A stretch of 64,000 bases of DNA, taken from JAEXOD01 sp963663265. GTDB lineage: Bacteria > Bacteroidota > Ignavibacteria > Ignavibacteriales > Melioribacteraceae. Numbering within the stretch: position 1 is the first letter of the stretch; the number at the start of each line of letters is the position of its first letter. Under the pieces are notes generated by a model that saw only the letters and a list, made by a program, of their open reading frames with translations, did no database searches and was not told the DNA's origin. Below are positions 18,472 to 28,693 of this stretch, in pieces. The translations under genes were made by a program, and so were the position numbers. The stretch is from contig CAXXXM010000001.1 of assembly GCA_963663265.2 (NCBI GenBank), positions 1,178,001 to 1,242,000 on the forward strand, written 5' to 3'.

Positions 18472-21240
18472 ATGTTAAAAAAATTACTATTTATTATTTC
18501 TATATTGTTCTTATCCGGAATGTTTTCTAATGAATTTGCAGGGACAACCGGTAAAATAGCCGGTAAAGTAACTGAAAAAGAAACAGGTGAACCGCTTATA
18601 GGTATCAATGTTATAATTCAAGGAACATCATTAGGGGCTGCAACTGATATAGATGGTAATTTTATAATAAATAATATACCCCCAGGAAATTATACAGTAA
18701 TTATTTCCGGTGTTGGGTATATGAAAAAGACTTTTGCAAATGTAAAAGTAGCTGTTGATTTTACAACGAGATTAGATGTTATTTTAGAGACTGGAGACGT
18801 TACTTTAGAAACTGTTGTGGTTCAAGCAGAAGCTCCGTTGATAAGAAAAGATTTGACTTCGTCGCATACATCACTTGACGCTTCTCAAATAGAATCATTA
18901 CCTGTTGAAGGTATTACTCAAATATTATCATTGCAAGCTGGTATTGTACAAGGTGCCGGTGGTGAATTACATATTAGAGGTGGTCGTTCAACAGAAATAT
19001 CATATTCGGTAAATGGTGTTTCTATTTCTAATCCCTTTGATAATACAAGATCAGTAAACATTGCTACAAATGCAATCCAAGAATTGTCAGTTGTTAGTGG
19101 TACTTTTAACGCTGAATATGGTAACGCTCTTAGTGGTATTGTAAATACTGTTACAAAAGAAGGTGGTAGTAAATATAAAGGATTTGCGTCGTTTTACACA
19201 GGGGATCAAATTAGTGCCAACGACGATATATTTTATAATATAGGTGATATTAATCCATTAAATAACTGGGTTGGGGAACTCACATTTAGTGGACCGGTAC
19301 CATTTTTGGAGAATTATTTAACCTTCTTCTTTTCCGGTAGATACAATGACGATGGTGGTTATCTTTATGGTAAACGAGAACAGCTTACAACAGATTCTGT
19401 TTGGATAAATCCTGCCAACCCCAACGATATTAGGGTTTCATCAAATGGTGACGGAAAAGATGTAGCAATGGATGCAGGAAAATCATTTAGCTCTACTGCT
19501 AAATTAACTTATCGTCCAATGTCTACATTAAAAATTAACTGGGATTTTCTTTTTTCTAAATCAAAACAACAATATTATAATCATGATTTAAAATATAATC
19601 CTGATGCAAATATGAATAATTATGAATGGGGTATGTTGAACTCTTTAGAGATTCGCCATGCTTTAAGTAATTCAACTTTTTATACTTTGCAAGGTTCTTA
19701 TAATATTAATGATTATAAACAATATTTATATCCGTTGTTAGATGCAAGTGGTAATGAAGTTGACTATCACGCAGGTATGAGTTTAGATGGCTTACATGCT
19801 GATCCACGATATCAACCTGATTTCAAATCAAATGTTGCAACAAACTACACATTTTTATCAGGTGGTACTTCAAACTCACACTATTATCAAAGATCACAGA
19901 CTTATGGTCTTAAATTTGATATAACAAGCCAGCTTGATAATAATCATGAACTAAAATTTGGTGCTCAATATAAATCCCACGTTTTGGATTACGAAACTTT
20001 TTCTATTTTAAGAGATACAGTTCGATATTTAACTCCAACAATTGCGTCATTAAAAACTGCTTCACACGATAGTTATCAAAAGAAACCGGTAGAAATATCT
20101 GCATATTTACAAGATAAAATGGAATTTGATAAGTTGATTGTAAATGTTGGTTTACGTTATGATTATTTTGATTCTAATTCAAAGTATTCAACTGATGTGT
20201 TTAATCCATCACCAAATAATCCAAATTTACCTTCATACGTTGACCCAAATACTTTGTTGACAGATGCTTCGGCAAAACATCAATTCAGTCCTCGTGTTGG
20301 TTTATCATTCCCAATTACTGAAACCGGTATTATACACTTTTCATATGGGCATTTCTTCCAGATGCCAACATTTAGAAACTTGTATGTAAACCCAGATTTT
20401 AAGTATAGTTTTTCAGTTGGAACACCAACTTTTGGAAATGCTAATTTAAATCCTGAAAAAACAATTACTTATGAAATTGGTTTACAACAACAATTAAGTG
20501 AAGATATAGCATTTAATGTTACCGGATATTATAAAGATGTTAGAGATTTGCTTGCAGTTCAGCAAATAAGAATTAGTGGTGATGAAACATATTTAATGTA
20601 TGTAAATAAAGATTATGCTAATAATAAAGGTATTACGCTTTCGCTTACAAAAAAACGTACTGCTAATAGCTTGTTAGGTTTTAGTTTAGATTATACATTC
20701 TCTGTTTCTGAAGGAAATGAAACAAGTTCAGACGCATTCTTCTTAGATCTTTCATCAGGAAGACAATCAGAAAAGATTCCTGTAATGTTGACTTGGGATC
20801 AAACTCATACTTTAAATGGAACAGTAACAGTAGGTAATTCAAGAGATTGGAATATTACTCTTGTAGCAAGATTAGGTTCTGGGTTGCCATATACTCCACA
20901 ATTAATTGATTCTCAATTATATTTAAGAACCAATAGTGGAAGAAAACCTTCTCAAGTAACAGTTGATTTGTTAGCAGATAAAGTAATAAATCTATTTGGT
21001 TTTGATTTTACAGTTTTCTTAAAAGTATTTAATTTATTTGATACTCTTAATGAAAGATATATCTATAGTGATACAGGTAGAGCTACTTATAGTTTAACTC
21101 AAAATCAAACTCCTGCTCAACAAACTAATAAATTAGCAGAATCTATACCTGGAATACATTCTGCAGATGAATATTTTGTAAGACCTACTTATTATTCAGC
21201 TCCAAGAGAAGTAAGAGTTGGTTTTTCTGTAGATTTTTAA
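18472..21240 (+). CDS. TonB-dependent outer-membrane receptor with N-terminal carboxypeptidase-like domain
   Basis: 922 residues. GGAGG lies 8 bases before the ATG. There is a signal peptide, then a CarboxypepD_reg-like domain (~27-115, GKIAGKVTEKETGEPLIG). The TonB plug spans ~120-230 (LRKDL-like start, LHIRGGRSTEISYSVNGV, NAEYGNALSGIVNTVT), and a 22-strand-type barrel runs to VRVGFSVDF. It differs from SusC proteins in lacking a SusD partner; instead a large secreted protein (19 bp downstream) and a PorV-like protein follow. Such a trio recurs in this lineage as far as I recall. The substrate is unknown. Confidence 0.9.
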   Translation: MLKKLLFIISILFLSGMFSNEFAGTTGKIAGKVTEKETGEPLIGINVIIQGTSLGAATDIDGNFIINNIPPGNYTVIISGVGYMKKTFANVKVAVDFTTRLDVILETGDVTLETVVVQAEAPLIRKDLTSSHTSLDASQIESLPVEGITQILSLQAGIVQGAGGELHIRGGRSTEISYSVNGVSISNPFDNTRSVNIATNAIQELSVVSGTFNAEYGNALSGIVNTVTKEGGSKYKGFASFYTGDQISANDDIFYNIGDINPLNNWVGELTFSGPVPFLENYLTFFFSGRYNDDGGYLYGKREQLTTDSVWINPANPNDIRVSSNGDGKDVAMDAGKSFSSTAKLTYRPMSTLKINWDFLFSKSKQQYYNHDLKYNPDANMNNYEWGMLNSLEIRHALSNSTFYTLQGSYNINDYKQYLYPLLDASGNEVDYHAGMSLDGLHADPRYQPDFKSNVATNYTFLSGGTSNSHYYQRSQTYGLKFDITSQLDNNHELKFGAQYKSHVLDYETFSILRDTVRYLTPTIASLKTASHDSYQKKPVEISAYLQDKMEFDKLIVNVGLRYDYFDSNSKYSTDVFNPSPNNPNLPSYVDPNTLLTDASAKHQFSPRVGLSFPITETGIIHFSYGHFFQMPTFRNLYVNPDFKYSFSVGTPTFGNANLNPEKTITYEIGLQQQLSEDIAFNVTGYYKDVRDLLAVQQIRISGDETYLMYVNKDYANNKGITLSLTKKRTANSLLGFSLDYTFSVSEGNETSSDAFFLDLSSGRQSEKIPVMLTWDQTHTLNGTVTVGNSRDWNITLVARLGSGLPYTPQLIDSQLYLRTNSGRKPSQVTVDLLADKVINLFGFDFTVFLKVFNLFDTLNERYIYSDTGRATYSLTQNQTPAQQTNKLAESIPGIHSADEYFVRPTYYSAPREVRVGFSVDF

Positions 21241-21259
21241 TGAAGAAATGGAGAATTAC

Positions 21260-24200
21260 ATGAATTTAAATATTAAAATTAAATTATCCATTATAATATT
21301 TATTAGTTTGTTTTGTGTAGTAAATGCACAAAATACTTCAAATGATGCAAAACGGAATAGTGAGCACCAAGAAGTATATAACTATATGAATAATTATGTT
21401 ATGAAATCAGTAGATGGTCCTTCTGTTGGTGTACCTGAAAAGCCGGATAATACAATTCCGAGTTTTGCAAAAACAATGGGTCAGAAGGATAGAAAATACT
21501 ATTTCATGAATGGAAATAAAATTGCGGTAGAAATATATAACTATGGTGGAATTGCACCTGGTTTAGACGCTATTAGAGGTGTAAATAACTTTGTTTGGAG
21601 AAATTTGGATTACGTTTTCCAATTTTGTCCAATTGTTGGAGCATCGGTTCCTGATGTAACAAGTCCAACCGGATATAGAAGAATAATATCTGATGGCTTG
21701 ATGGATTATACTTCACCTAATTTAAGAGAAGTAAACCCTGAAGGTGATACTTTATGGCAATGGCAACCACTACCTGGTTATGCTGATCCTGATCAAGATT
21801 TGATTGCTTCAAATCCTGCTGCCGATTCTGATGGTGATGGAAAACCAGATAGCTGGCCTCGAGCTTGGTATAATCCAACTTTAGGTAGATATGTATGGCC
21901 TGGATTGCTTTCCTTGAATGCAACTAATGCAGATTTGGAAGTTTATTGGGCTATGGATGATAGAGATAATAGAGAGTTTAACTATTTCCCATTTGATAAT
22001 GATCTTTCAAGAAGAGGATTAGGAGTTCAAATTGATGGAAGAGCTTTTCAGTGGAGTAATGCTTTAGCTGAAAACACTATTTTCTTTATGTATTCAATTA
22101 CTAATGTAAGTCCAAAAGATTTGGATACTGTTTTATTCGGTATTTATGGAGACCCTGATATTGGTGGCGGTTCTCCTGAAAACAAAGATGACCATGGGTT
22201 TTTCGTGCCTCCATATTCATTAGATAGTATGAATATTAGTAAAATACCGGTTTACGCAAGAAGTATGGTTTATTTTTGGGATCCGGATATGAAAGGAAGA
22301 GGTGGTCTAAAATCTGGCTATTTAGGTTGCAAGTTTTTGGAAAGTCCTGGTGATGCAACTGATGGTATTGATAATGATGGCGATGGCATTATTGATGAAA
22401 GCCAAGAAGATGGAATTGATAATGATGGTGACTGGAATGTAGATATCCACGATGTTGGTGTTGATGGTGTTGCTAATACCGGCGATTTTGGAGAAGGGGA
22501 TGGAGTTCCTACTGCCGGTGACAAGTTGGCAGATGGTTCACCTAATCCATTAACACCTGGAGAACCGAATTTTGAGTTTACTGATTTAGATGAATCAGAT
22601 CAGATTGGTTTAACTTCGTTTAATAGCTGGTCATGGAGTAGTGATAAAATATCTAATGATGAATCTATGTGGAATAGATCAATTCCTGGAAACTTTAGTG
22701 CTATTCAACAAAATACTGATATTGTATTTATATTTGGTTCAGGATATATTTCCCTCAAGGCTGGTGAAACTAAAAGAATTTCAATGGCATTGTTAAATGG
22801 TGAAGATTTAAGCGATCTTTTAACAAGTGCTGAAACGGTTCAGAGAATTTATAACCAAAATTATCAATTCTACAAACCCCCTGTAACACCAACTTTAGTA
22901 GCAATACCCGATGATAAAAAAGTTACGTTATATTGGGATTCCAAAGCTGAAGAAAGTAATGATCCTATTACTGGTGAAGATTTCCAAGGTTATGTAATTT
23001 ATCGAAGTACAGACCCTGGTTTTACTGATATTCAGACAATTACTGATGGTCAAGGCTCTGCTTTTTTATTAGATCCTTTGAAAAAAGTTGATGGAACAGA
23101 TTGTAGATGGGATATTGATGTAATTGATGAACCATATGTTGATAAAAATAAAAACGGTAAATATGATAGTGGTGAACCATTTACTGATTTAAATCATAAC
23201 TTAACTTGGACAGCTAATTTAGAAGATCCATGGAAAGGTTATTCATTAGTACCTTATCAAGGTAGAGGTTTACAATACTATTTAGGAAACAATAGTGGTT
23301 TAGTACATTCTTATGTGGACTCAAATAATGTAATTAATGGACAAACTTATTATTATGCTTTAGTTGCATATGATAGAGGTGATTCGGTTGGAATTCCACC
23401 AACAGAAACCACAAAAAAAATTACTATTGATGCTGTTACTTCAGAAATAACATTTGATGTAAATACAACAATGGTAATTCCTGGACCACGTACAAGTGGT
23501 TATACACATCCTGAAATATCAAACGAGAATATTAATCACGTATCTGGTATATCTACTGCAAAAGTTGATTTTGAAATATTAGATGACTTATCTGTAAAAG
23601 ATAATAACCAATATCAACTTAGTTTTTCAATGGATTATCCATATATGGGTGGAATAATAAAGCGTAAAAACTATTCTTTATTAGATTTATCGGTTTACAA
23701 AACCACCGTATCTCTTTTTGATACAAATTTTGTAATATTAGGTAAAGGTAATATTTCCTCGGATGAATATCTAAAAGTATCTGATGAATATGGTAATGTA
23801 TATATTGAAGACTATGATTATGTAGTAAACAAAGAACGAGGAACCATAAGAAGAACAAGTGGTCATATTACAGAAACTAATAATATTACTGTTGAATTTA
23901 GACATTATCCTGTATTAAATAGTACAAAGTTAGACCTTCAAGATGATAATCCTATATTTGATGGAATTAAATTAACTTTGGATGATGAAACTGAATTAGC
24001 TTATAATAATACTGAATCAAAATGGGTTGAAGGTAATACCAACTTCCTTTTTACAGCTAAATTAAGTACTGTTGGACAGTACAAATCATTATATCCTGGT
24101 GATTATACAATTACTTTCTCATCACAGCTTATTGACTCTGCTATTGTTAATAATGCCGGTGTAAAAAAAGTACCTGTAAACTATTCTGTTTCTGAAATTA

Positions 24201-24817
24201 GCACAGGTATGCCAAGAAAAGTAATCACTTTCTTAAATGAAAAATTAGCTACAAAAGATAACTTATGGCAGCCGGGAGAAGATATCATTTTCTTCAAACC
24301 GGGTTCAAGAGGTGTTATTAGTGATACCTTAACTTGGATGGTAACGCCTTATGCACCACTCGATTCAAATATTACTCCTATTATTCCAACTGATGGTGAT
24401 GTATTATTAATTAAAACTAAACGTCCATTTGATGTTGCAGATAAGTATATCTTAACAACAAATAGTGGTAAAGTATCAAATGATGTTGCAAAATCATCGA
24501 TGGATAATATTTATGTTGTGCCAAATCCTTATGTTGGATTAAATGATATTGAACCTACAACTAAATTACCTGGACAACAACGAGGTGAACGTAGAATATA
24601 TTTTGAAAATCTACCTTCAAGATGTACAATAAGAATATTTACTTTAAGTGGAGATCCTGTTACAACATTAGAACATGATTCAGGTACTTCAAATGCAAGA
24701 GAGTTTTGGAATTTATTAAACCGAGACGGTTTTGCAGTTTCTTATGGTATATATATTGCTCATATTGATGCACCAGGTATTGGTGAAAAACTTATTAAGT
24801 TTGCAATTATTAAATAG
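21260..24817 (+). CDS. Large secreted protein with Asp-rich Ca-binding region, FN3-like segment and T9SS-like C terminus
   Basis: 1185 residues from the ATG at 21260, chosen over one at 21248 because GGAG (21250-21253) is correctly spaced. The signal peptide ends near CVVNAQ. Residues ~365-420 are packed with DxDxDG-type loops (DGIDNDGDGIIDE) like thrombospondin type 3 or dockerin loops. Residues ~543-620 read like a fibronectin type III domain (KKVTLYWDSKAEE, YVIYRSTDPGF). The last ~100 residues (VVPNPYVG ... KFAIIK) resemble a T9SS/FlgD-like sorting domain with a divergent motif. It lies between the TonB receptor and the PorV-like gene and is probably exported and surface-bound. No enzymatic motif is seen. 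Confidence 0.75.
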   Translation: MNLNIKIKLSIIIFISLFCVVNAQNTSNDAKRNSEHQEVYNYMNNYVMKSVDGPSVGVPEKPDNTIPSFAKTMGQKDRKYYFMNGNKIAVEIYNYGGIAPGLDAIRGVNNFVWRNLDYVFQFCPIVGASVPDVTSPTGYRRIISDGLMDYTSPNLREVNPEGDTLWQWQPLPGYADPDQDLIASNPAADSDGDGKPDSWPRAWYNPTLGRYVWPGLLSLNATNADLEVYWAMDDRDNREFNYFPFDNDLSRRGLGVQIDGRAFQWSNALAENTIFFMYSITNVSPKDLDTVLFGIYGDPDIGGGSPENKDDHGFFVPPYSLDSMNISKIPVYARSMVYFWDPDMKGRGGLKSGYLGCKFLESPGDATDGIDNDGDGIIDESQEDGIDNDGDWNVDIHDVGVDGVANTGDFGEGDGVPTAGDKLADGSPNPLTPGEPNFEFTDLDESDQIGLTSFNSWSWSSDKISNDESMWNRSIPGNFSAIQQNTDIVFIFGSGYISLKAGETKRISMALLNGEDLSDLLTSAETVQRIYNQNYQFYKPPVTPTLVAIPDDKKVTLYWDSKAEESNDPITGEDFQGYVIYRSTDPGFTDIQTITDGQGSAFLLDPLKKVDGTDCRWDIDVIDEPYVDKNKNGKYDSGEPFTDLNHNLTWTANLEDPWKGYSLVPYQGRGLQYYLGNNSGLVHSYVDSNNVINGQTYYYALVAYDRGDSVGIPPTETTKKITIDAVTSEITFDVNTTMVIPGPRTSGYTHPEISNENINHVSGISTAKVDFEILDDLSVKDNNQYQLSFSMDYPYMGGIIKRKNYSLLDLSVYKTTVSLFDTNFVILGKGNISSDEYLKVSDEYGNVYIEDYDYVVNKERGTIRRTSGHITETNNITVEFRHYPVLNSTKLDLQDDNPIFDGIKLTLDDETELAYNNTESKWVEGNTNFLFTAKLSTVGQYKSLYPGDYTITFSSQLIDSAIVNNAGVKKVPVNYSVSEISTGMPRKVITFLNEKLATKDNLWQPGEDIIFFKPGSRGVISDTLTWMVTPYAPLDSNITPIIPTDGDVLLIKTKRPFDVADKYILTTNSGKVSNDVAKSSMDNIYVVPNPYVGLNDIEPTTKLPGQQRGERRIYFENLPSRCTIRIFTLSGDPVTTLEHDSGTSNAREFWNLLNRDGFAVSYGIYIAHIDAPGIGEKLIKFAIIK

Positions 24818-24865
24818 GAATTTAATAATGTGTTCAAAATCAAAAATATTGAATAGGAGTTAGTA

Positions 24866-25876
24866 ATGAAAATATATTTGAAAGTATTTATGAGCATTAT
24901 ATTATTAAGTTCTTTAATACATGCTCAGAATTTAACAAAATCAGGTACTACTGCTGCTCAATTCCTTAAGATTGGAGTTGGGCCAAGAGCACTTGGTATG
25001 GGGGGAGCATTTGTTGCTACTTCCGACGATATCTCCGCCACTTATTGGAACCCTGCCGGTTTAACCAATATTATTTCAAACGAAGCATTCTTTGAACATA
25101 CTACTTGGTTTGCAGAAATTAAACATGATTATGCAGCCGCAGCAAGTTATTTAGACGGATTTGGTACAGTTGGTGCTTTTGTTTCTGTTCTATCTATGGA
25201 TGAGATGCTTGTTAGAACAGTTGACAAACCTGAAGGAACAGGAGAGTACTTTGAAGCAGGTGGAATTGCTGTAGGTATTAGTTTTGCAAGAAACCTTACC
25301 GACGCTTTTTCTATTGGATTTAATGCAAAATATGTACGTGAATACATTTGGCATGAATCAGCTCAAGGTATTGCTTTTGACATTGGTACTTTGTACAAAA
25401 TACCTATCTTTAATGAGTTCAGAATAGGTGCAAGTATTTCTAATTTTGGTACAAAAATGAAATTAGATGGAAGAGATATTTTGGAGGTTATGCAGGTTGG
25501 ACCTGGAACAGGGAATCAAATTCATACGAAAATTGAATTGGATGAATATGATATGCCTCTTGTTTTTAGAGTTGGCGTTGCTGCTGATTTTATTAAAAAT
25601 GATGTATCCAGATTAACTGTTGCATTAGATGCTACTCATCCAAATGATCATACTGAATACTTAAATGCCGGTGCAGAATATGGTTGGAATGACATAATTT
25701 TTGTTAGAGCAGGTTATACTTCAATTTTTGAGAAAGATACTGAAAAAGGTCTTTCTTTAGGGTTTGGTTTAAAGTATGGATTATTAGGTACTATTAAACT
25801 AAAAGTTGATTATGCTTATCAAGATTTGGGTCGTTTAACTGATGTTCACTACTTTTCATTTGGTATAAATTTCTAA
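24866..25876 (+). CDS. PorV/UPF0164-family outer-membrane beta-barrel protein
   Basis: 336 residues. AGGAG precedes the ATG and the signal peptide ends near LIHAQ. The N terminus carries the family signature GVGPRALGMGGAFVA and ATYWNPAGL, followed by alternating barrel strands to FSFGINF. PorV is the outer-membrane T9SS shuttle that binds sorting domains of cargo, and paralogues are common beside cargo genes. Here it follows the 1185-residue secreted protein by 48 bp, so it may escort that protein. A simple FadL-like porin role is the alternative. A strong bidirectional terminator follows. Confidence 0.82.
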   Translation: MKIYLKVFMSIILLSSLIHAQNLTKSGTTAAQFLKIGVGPRALGMGGAFVATSDDISATYWNPAGLTNIISNEAFFEHTTWFAEIKHDYAAAASYLDGFGTVGAFVSVLSMDEMLVRTVDKPEGTGEYFEAGGIAVGISFARNLTDAFSIGFNAKYVREYIWHESAQGIAFDIGTLYKIPIFNEFRIGASISNFGTKMKLDGRDILEVMQVGPGTGNQIHTKIELDEYDMPLVFRVGVAADFIKNDVSRLTVALDATHPNDHTEYLNAGAEYGWNDIIFVRAGYTSIFEKDTEKGLSLGFGLKYGLLGTIKLKVDYAYQDLGRLTDVHYFSFGINF

Positions 25877-25880
25877 ACGA

Positions 25881-25915
25881 AAAAGGCTCTCTAAAATTAT
25901 TAGAGAGCCTTTTTT
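25881..25915. terminator. Bidirectional intrinsic terminator
   Basis: AAAAGGCTCTCTAA (25881-25894) pairs with TTAGAGAGCCTTTT (25900-25913) around a 5-base loop, with T-runs on both strands. It separates the PorV-like gene from the convergent receiver gene, whose stop codon abuts it. Confidence 0.92.
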
Positions 25916-26778
25916 CATTTTATAAAACTAATACTATAACAAAAATTCTCATTATATTCATTCTTAAAGAAAAAATTGATGTCGTTCTCTGAAAATTCAA
26001 GTTTTCTTAGGTAAGCACTATCATGTCTTACTTTTTTTATGTTATATCCATCAAATAAAAAAAGTTTAATTATATTACAATTCATATCATCAAATAGAGT
26101 ATTTGCTTTTTTTATAAATACATCAATTGCATCTTGTTCTTCCATGTTAGATAATAAGCGGTCTATTGTACTAAATGTAGCAATAAGAGAAGTTGAAAAC
26201 ACTTTATTTTCAAAATTATACGTATTTTTAATTAGAATGACGTTTTCCATTAATACATTTCTGTTTGAAAAGTCAAACTGAACTCGATTATTGTAATTAT
26301 TTATAAAAAGACGATTTATTACATCTGGAATCTCGTTAATTATTTTATTTATATTAATGTCTAATTCACTAACAGGTGTTTCAATATTTACTCTATTTGG
26401 TTCATACGAAAGCTTTTTTAAACGATTTGTAATTTGCTCAAGAATTAATTGTTTATTATAAGGTTTCTTTAAAATAGCTGCAATTCCAAATTTGGCTAAT
26501 AAATTTAGAAATTCTTTACTAATATCGGAAAACATGACAATAATTGGAATATCAAATAGTTTGTCATCTTTTCTAATGTTTTTTATTAATTCAACACCTG
26601 ATAAATCGGGATAAGGTTGATCGATAAATAAGATATCCGGCTTAAAATATTTTAATAGCTGAATATTAATATGAACAAAATCAAAACTTTTTGTATCAAT
26701 GCTTAAAGTGTGGGTAAGTAAATCTCCCAGAAAACCTCGTGTCCTTGGATTATCATCAACTAAAATTGCTTTGGGCAT
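25915..26778 (-). CDS. Receiver-domain protein with uncharacterised C-terminal domain
   Basis: 287 residues. Residues 1-120 form a CheY-like receiver with acidic D8/D9, phosphoacceptor Asp53 in DILFIDQPYPDLSG, Ser84 in the Thr/Ser position and Lys105 in KKPYN. Residues ~135-287 do not match a DNA-binding, GGDEF or kinase domain that I recognise. They mix alpha and beta segments and contain FATFSTIDRLLSNMEEQDA-like helical sequence. No kinase is adjacent. It lies 48 bp downstream of the aldo/keto reductase on the same strand, so it could be the last gene of that operon or independent. No clear ribosome-binding site is visible. Confidence 0.8.
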   Translation of the reverse strand: MPKAILVDDNPRTRGFLGDLLTHTLSIDTKSFDFVHINIQLLKYFKPDILFIDQPYPDLSGVELIKNIRKDDKLFDIPIIVMFSDISKEFLNLLAKFGIAAILKKPYNKQLILEQITNRLKKLSYEPNRVNIETPVSELDININKIINEIPDVINRLFINNYNNRVQFDFSNRNVLMENVILIKNTYNFENKVFSTSLIATFSTIDRLLSNMEEQDAIDVFIKKANTLFDDMNCNIIKLFLFDGYNIKKVRHDSAYLRKLEFSENDINFFFKNEYNENFCYSISFIK

Positions 26779-26826
26779 TGTATGTAATTAATGTTAAAAA
26801 ACAAATATAAGAATAATTTGTCTTTT

Positions 26827-27819
26827 TTAGCCTTGTTTTTTCATCATTTCTACTATTTTGTTGAATTTTAATTCGTATAATCTATTCAAGTAAAACAAAT
26901 CTTCATTTTCTAATGTAACAATATTAGAAGTATTGCATATTGCTTGTTCAACAGTTTTTATACCTGGGATGGTGGTAGATATACCTTTTGTTGATGTAAT
27001 AAAACTTAAACTTAAACCGGTTTTTGTAGTATTATATTTATTTGTTAAATCCCAAACTTCTTCAGTTTCATCTAAAATACTCGAAAGAATTTGATGATTT
27101 AATCGAAATGCTCGGTGATCATTATTACTGAATTTAGAATCTTTTGAAAATTTACCTGTTAATGTACCAAATTGAAGAGGCATTCTGGCAATAATACCAT
27201 AGCCAACTTGTGAAGCTTTTTCAATTAAACTTAAACTTTTCTGATTAATTAAATTATAAACTAATTGAAAAGAGGAACCAATTTTACTATCAATAAAATA
27301 ATCAGCTTCAGGTTCTGGATTAAATGTATTTAATGAAATACCCCAATATCTAATTTTCCCTTGTTTTGCTAAATCTTGCATAGCTGTGATGCATTCACCT
27401 TGAAGTAAGTGTTCCATTTTAGCAGAATGCAGCTGATATAAGTCAATATAATCACGTTTAAGGCGTTGTAAACTTTTATTACAGGCAGAAATGATGTGAT
27501 TATAAGAATAATCTAATAAAATTGAACTATCATCATCCAATCTGTGCCCAACTTTTGTAGCAACTATTATGTCTTTACTTCCCTTAAACACTTCACCAAT
27601 CAATTCTTCAGAATGTCCCAATCCATAAAAATCGGCAGTATCGTAAAAGTTAATTCCAAGTTCAAGAGATTTTAACAATGCTTTCTTGGATTCGTTATCA
27701 TCTACAGCACCCCAGCCAATGGGAGTATTACCAGCCATTGCAGGTCCACCAATACCCCAAGCACCAAATCCAATTTCGCTTACTATTAAATCAGTATTTC
27801 CATACTTGTTAAATTTCAT
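26827..27819 (-). CDS. Aldo/keto reductase
   Basis: 330 residues covering the full AKR barrel. The catalytic tetrad is visible as Asp60, Tyr65 (YDTADFYG), Lys89 (ATKVGH) and His131 (LYQLHSAKM). The C-terminal NADPH-binding region has TSTKGISTTIPGIKT. It reduces carbonyls using NADPH; the substrate is unknown. Its ATG follows the barrel gene stop after one base (TAAcATG), with GGGAT just upstream, so the two are translationally coupled. That ties it to the ATP-grasp/decarboxylase operon and suggests it acts on the operon's product or on an aldehyde intermediate. That last point is inference. Confidence 0.9.
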   Translation of the reverse strand: MKFNKYGNTDLIVSEIGFGAWGIGGPAMAGNTPIGWGAVDDNESKKALLKSLELGINFYDTADFYGLGHSEELIGEVFKGSKDIIVATKVGHRLDDDSSILLDYSYNHIISACNKSLQRLKRDYIDLYQLHSAKMEHLLQGECITAMQDLAKQGKIRYWGISLNTFNPEPEADYFIDSKIGSSFQLVYNLINQKSLSLIEKASQVGYGIIARMPLQFGTLTGKFSKDSKFSNNDHRAFRLNHQILSSILDETEEVWDLTNKYNTTKTGLSLSFITSTKGISTTIPGIKTVEQAICNTSNIVTLENEDLFYLNRLYELKFNKIVEMMKKQG

Positions 27820-27820
27820 G

Positions 27821-28693
27821 TTATAAATCCCAAATATTATATTTTAAACCTAAAGAATAATAATTTATTTTAGAATGGTCAAGTGAAAGGTTTTGATAAA
27901 CAAAATTGATTCTAAAATTATTAAACAATTCTGCGTCTATTCTTGAAATTATATGTAAGTTTTGTGTATCATCTTGGTTATAAAATGTTAAATAATCTGT
28001 ATTAAAAAAATAACTTCTTTTCCCAAATAGCAGTTCCACTTTTGTAAAAACTGAACTATTAATATACCAATTTAGTGAGATATTATGAGATATAAGCTTC
28101 CTATTATCGTCAGATATTTCGCCAACTAAAAAATCTTCATAAATGGGTGATTTTGATTGAATACTTGAATAAACAAATCTATAGGAAAGTATTAAATAAG
28201 GTGAAATAATATAATCAACCAAAAACTGGGGTTGATTAATTTCAACAGATTTATTCCCATTTACATTGATAAAAGTGTAGCTAATTCCTGTAAAAATATT
28301 TGTAAATATTCGATTCAATGAAAGGTTAAATAAATTAGTATTATCACTATATTCAAATTTGAAAGGTTTGTAATTATATTTCCCATTTAGATATGCATAA
28401 TTAGCTTTAATATAATATGGATAAAAATTCTTTATTGCACTAACCATAAAAGAATTTTGATTATAATTGAATTCATTTTTATCAATAATTTTTGTGTTAT
28501 CATAACTTAATGTTATGGCATCATAATAATTAATACCCAAAGTTGCATAAGCAGAATATCCAACACTATTTTTATTATTATCATACACACCATAAGTGTA
28601 AAACGAGGCGGGGTGAAAAGAAAGGGAAGTGCCTTGTGCCAAAATAAATGAGTTAATACAAAAAATTAATAGTAGAATATTTTTTATCGACAT
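27821..28693 (-). CDS. Putative outer-membrane beta-barrel protein
   Basis: 290 residues. A signal peptide (MSIKNILLLIFCINSFILAQ) is followed by alternating hydrophobic/polar strands rich in Tyr and Asn, about every 10-14 residues, ending in YYSLGLKYNIWDL. The overall look is that of a 12-14-strand YaiO-like barrel, though without a clear family motif. The ATG overlaps the end of the TPR gene by 10 bases (ATGTCGATAA), with AAGGAT upstream. YaiO-type barrels often pair with TPR proteins, as here. It may form the outer-membrane exit or entry channel for the operon. Confidence 0.65.
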   Translation of the reverse strand: MSIKNILLLIFCINSFILAQGTSLSFHPASFYTYGVYDNNKNSVGYSAYATLGINYYDAITLSYDNTKIIDKNEFNYNQNSFMVSAIKNFYPYYIKANYAYLNGKYNYKPFKFEYSDNTNLFNLSLNRIFTNIFTGISYTFINVNGNKSVEINQPQFLVDYIISPYLILSYRFVYSSIQSKSPIYEDFLVGEISDDNRKLISHNISLNWYINSSVFTKVELLFGKRSYFFNTDYLTFYNQDDTQNLHIISRIDAELFNNFRINFVYQNLSLDHSKINYYSLGLKYNIWDL

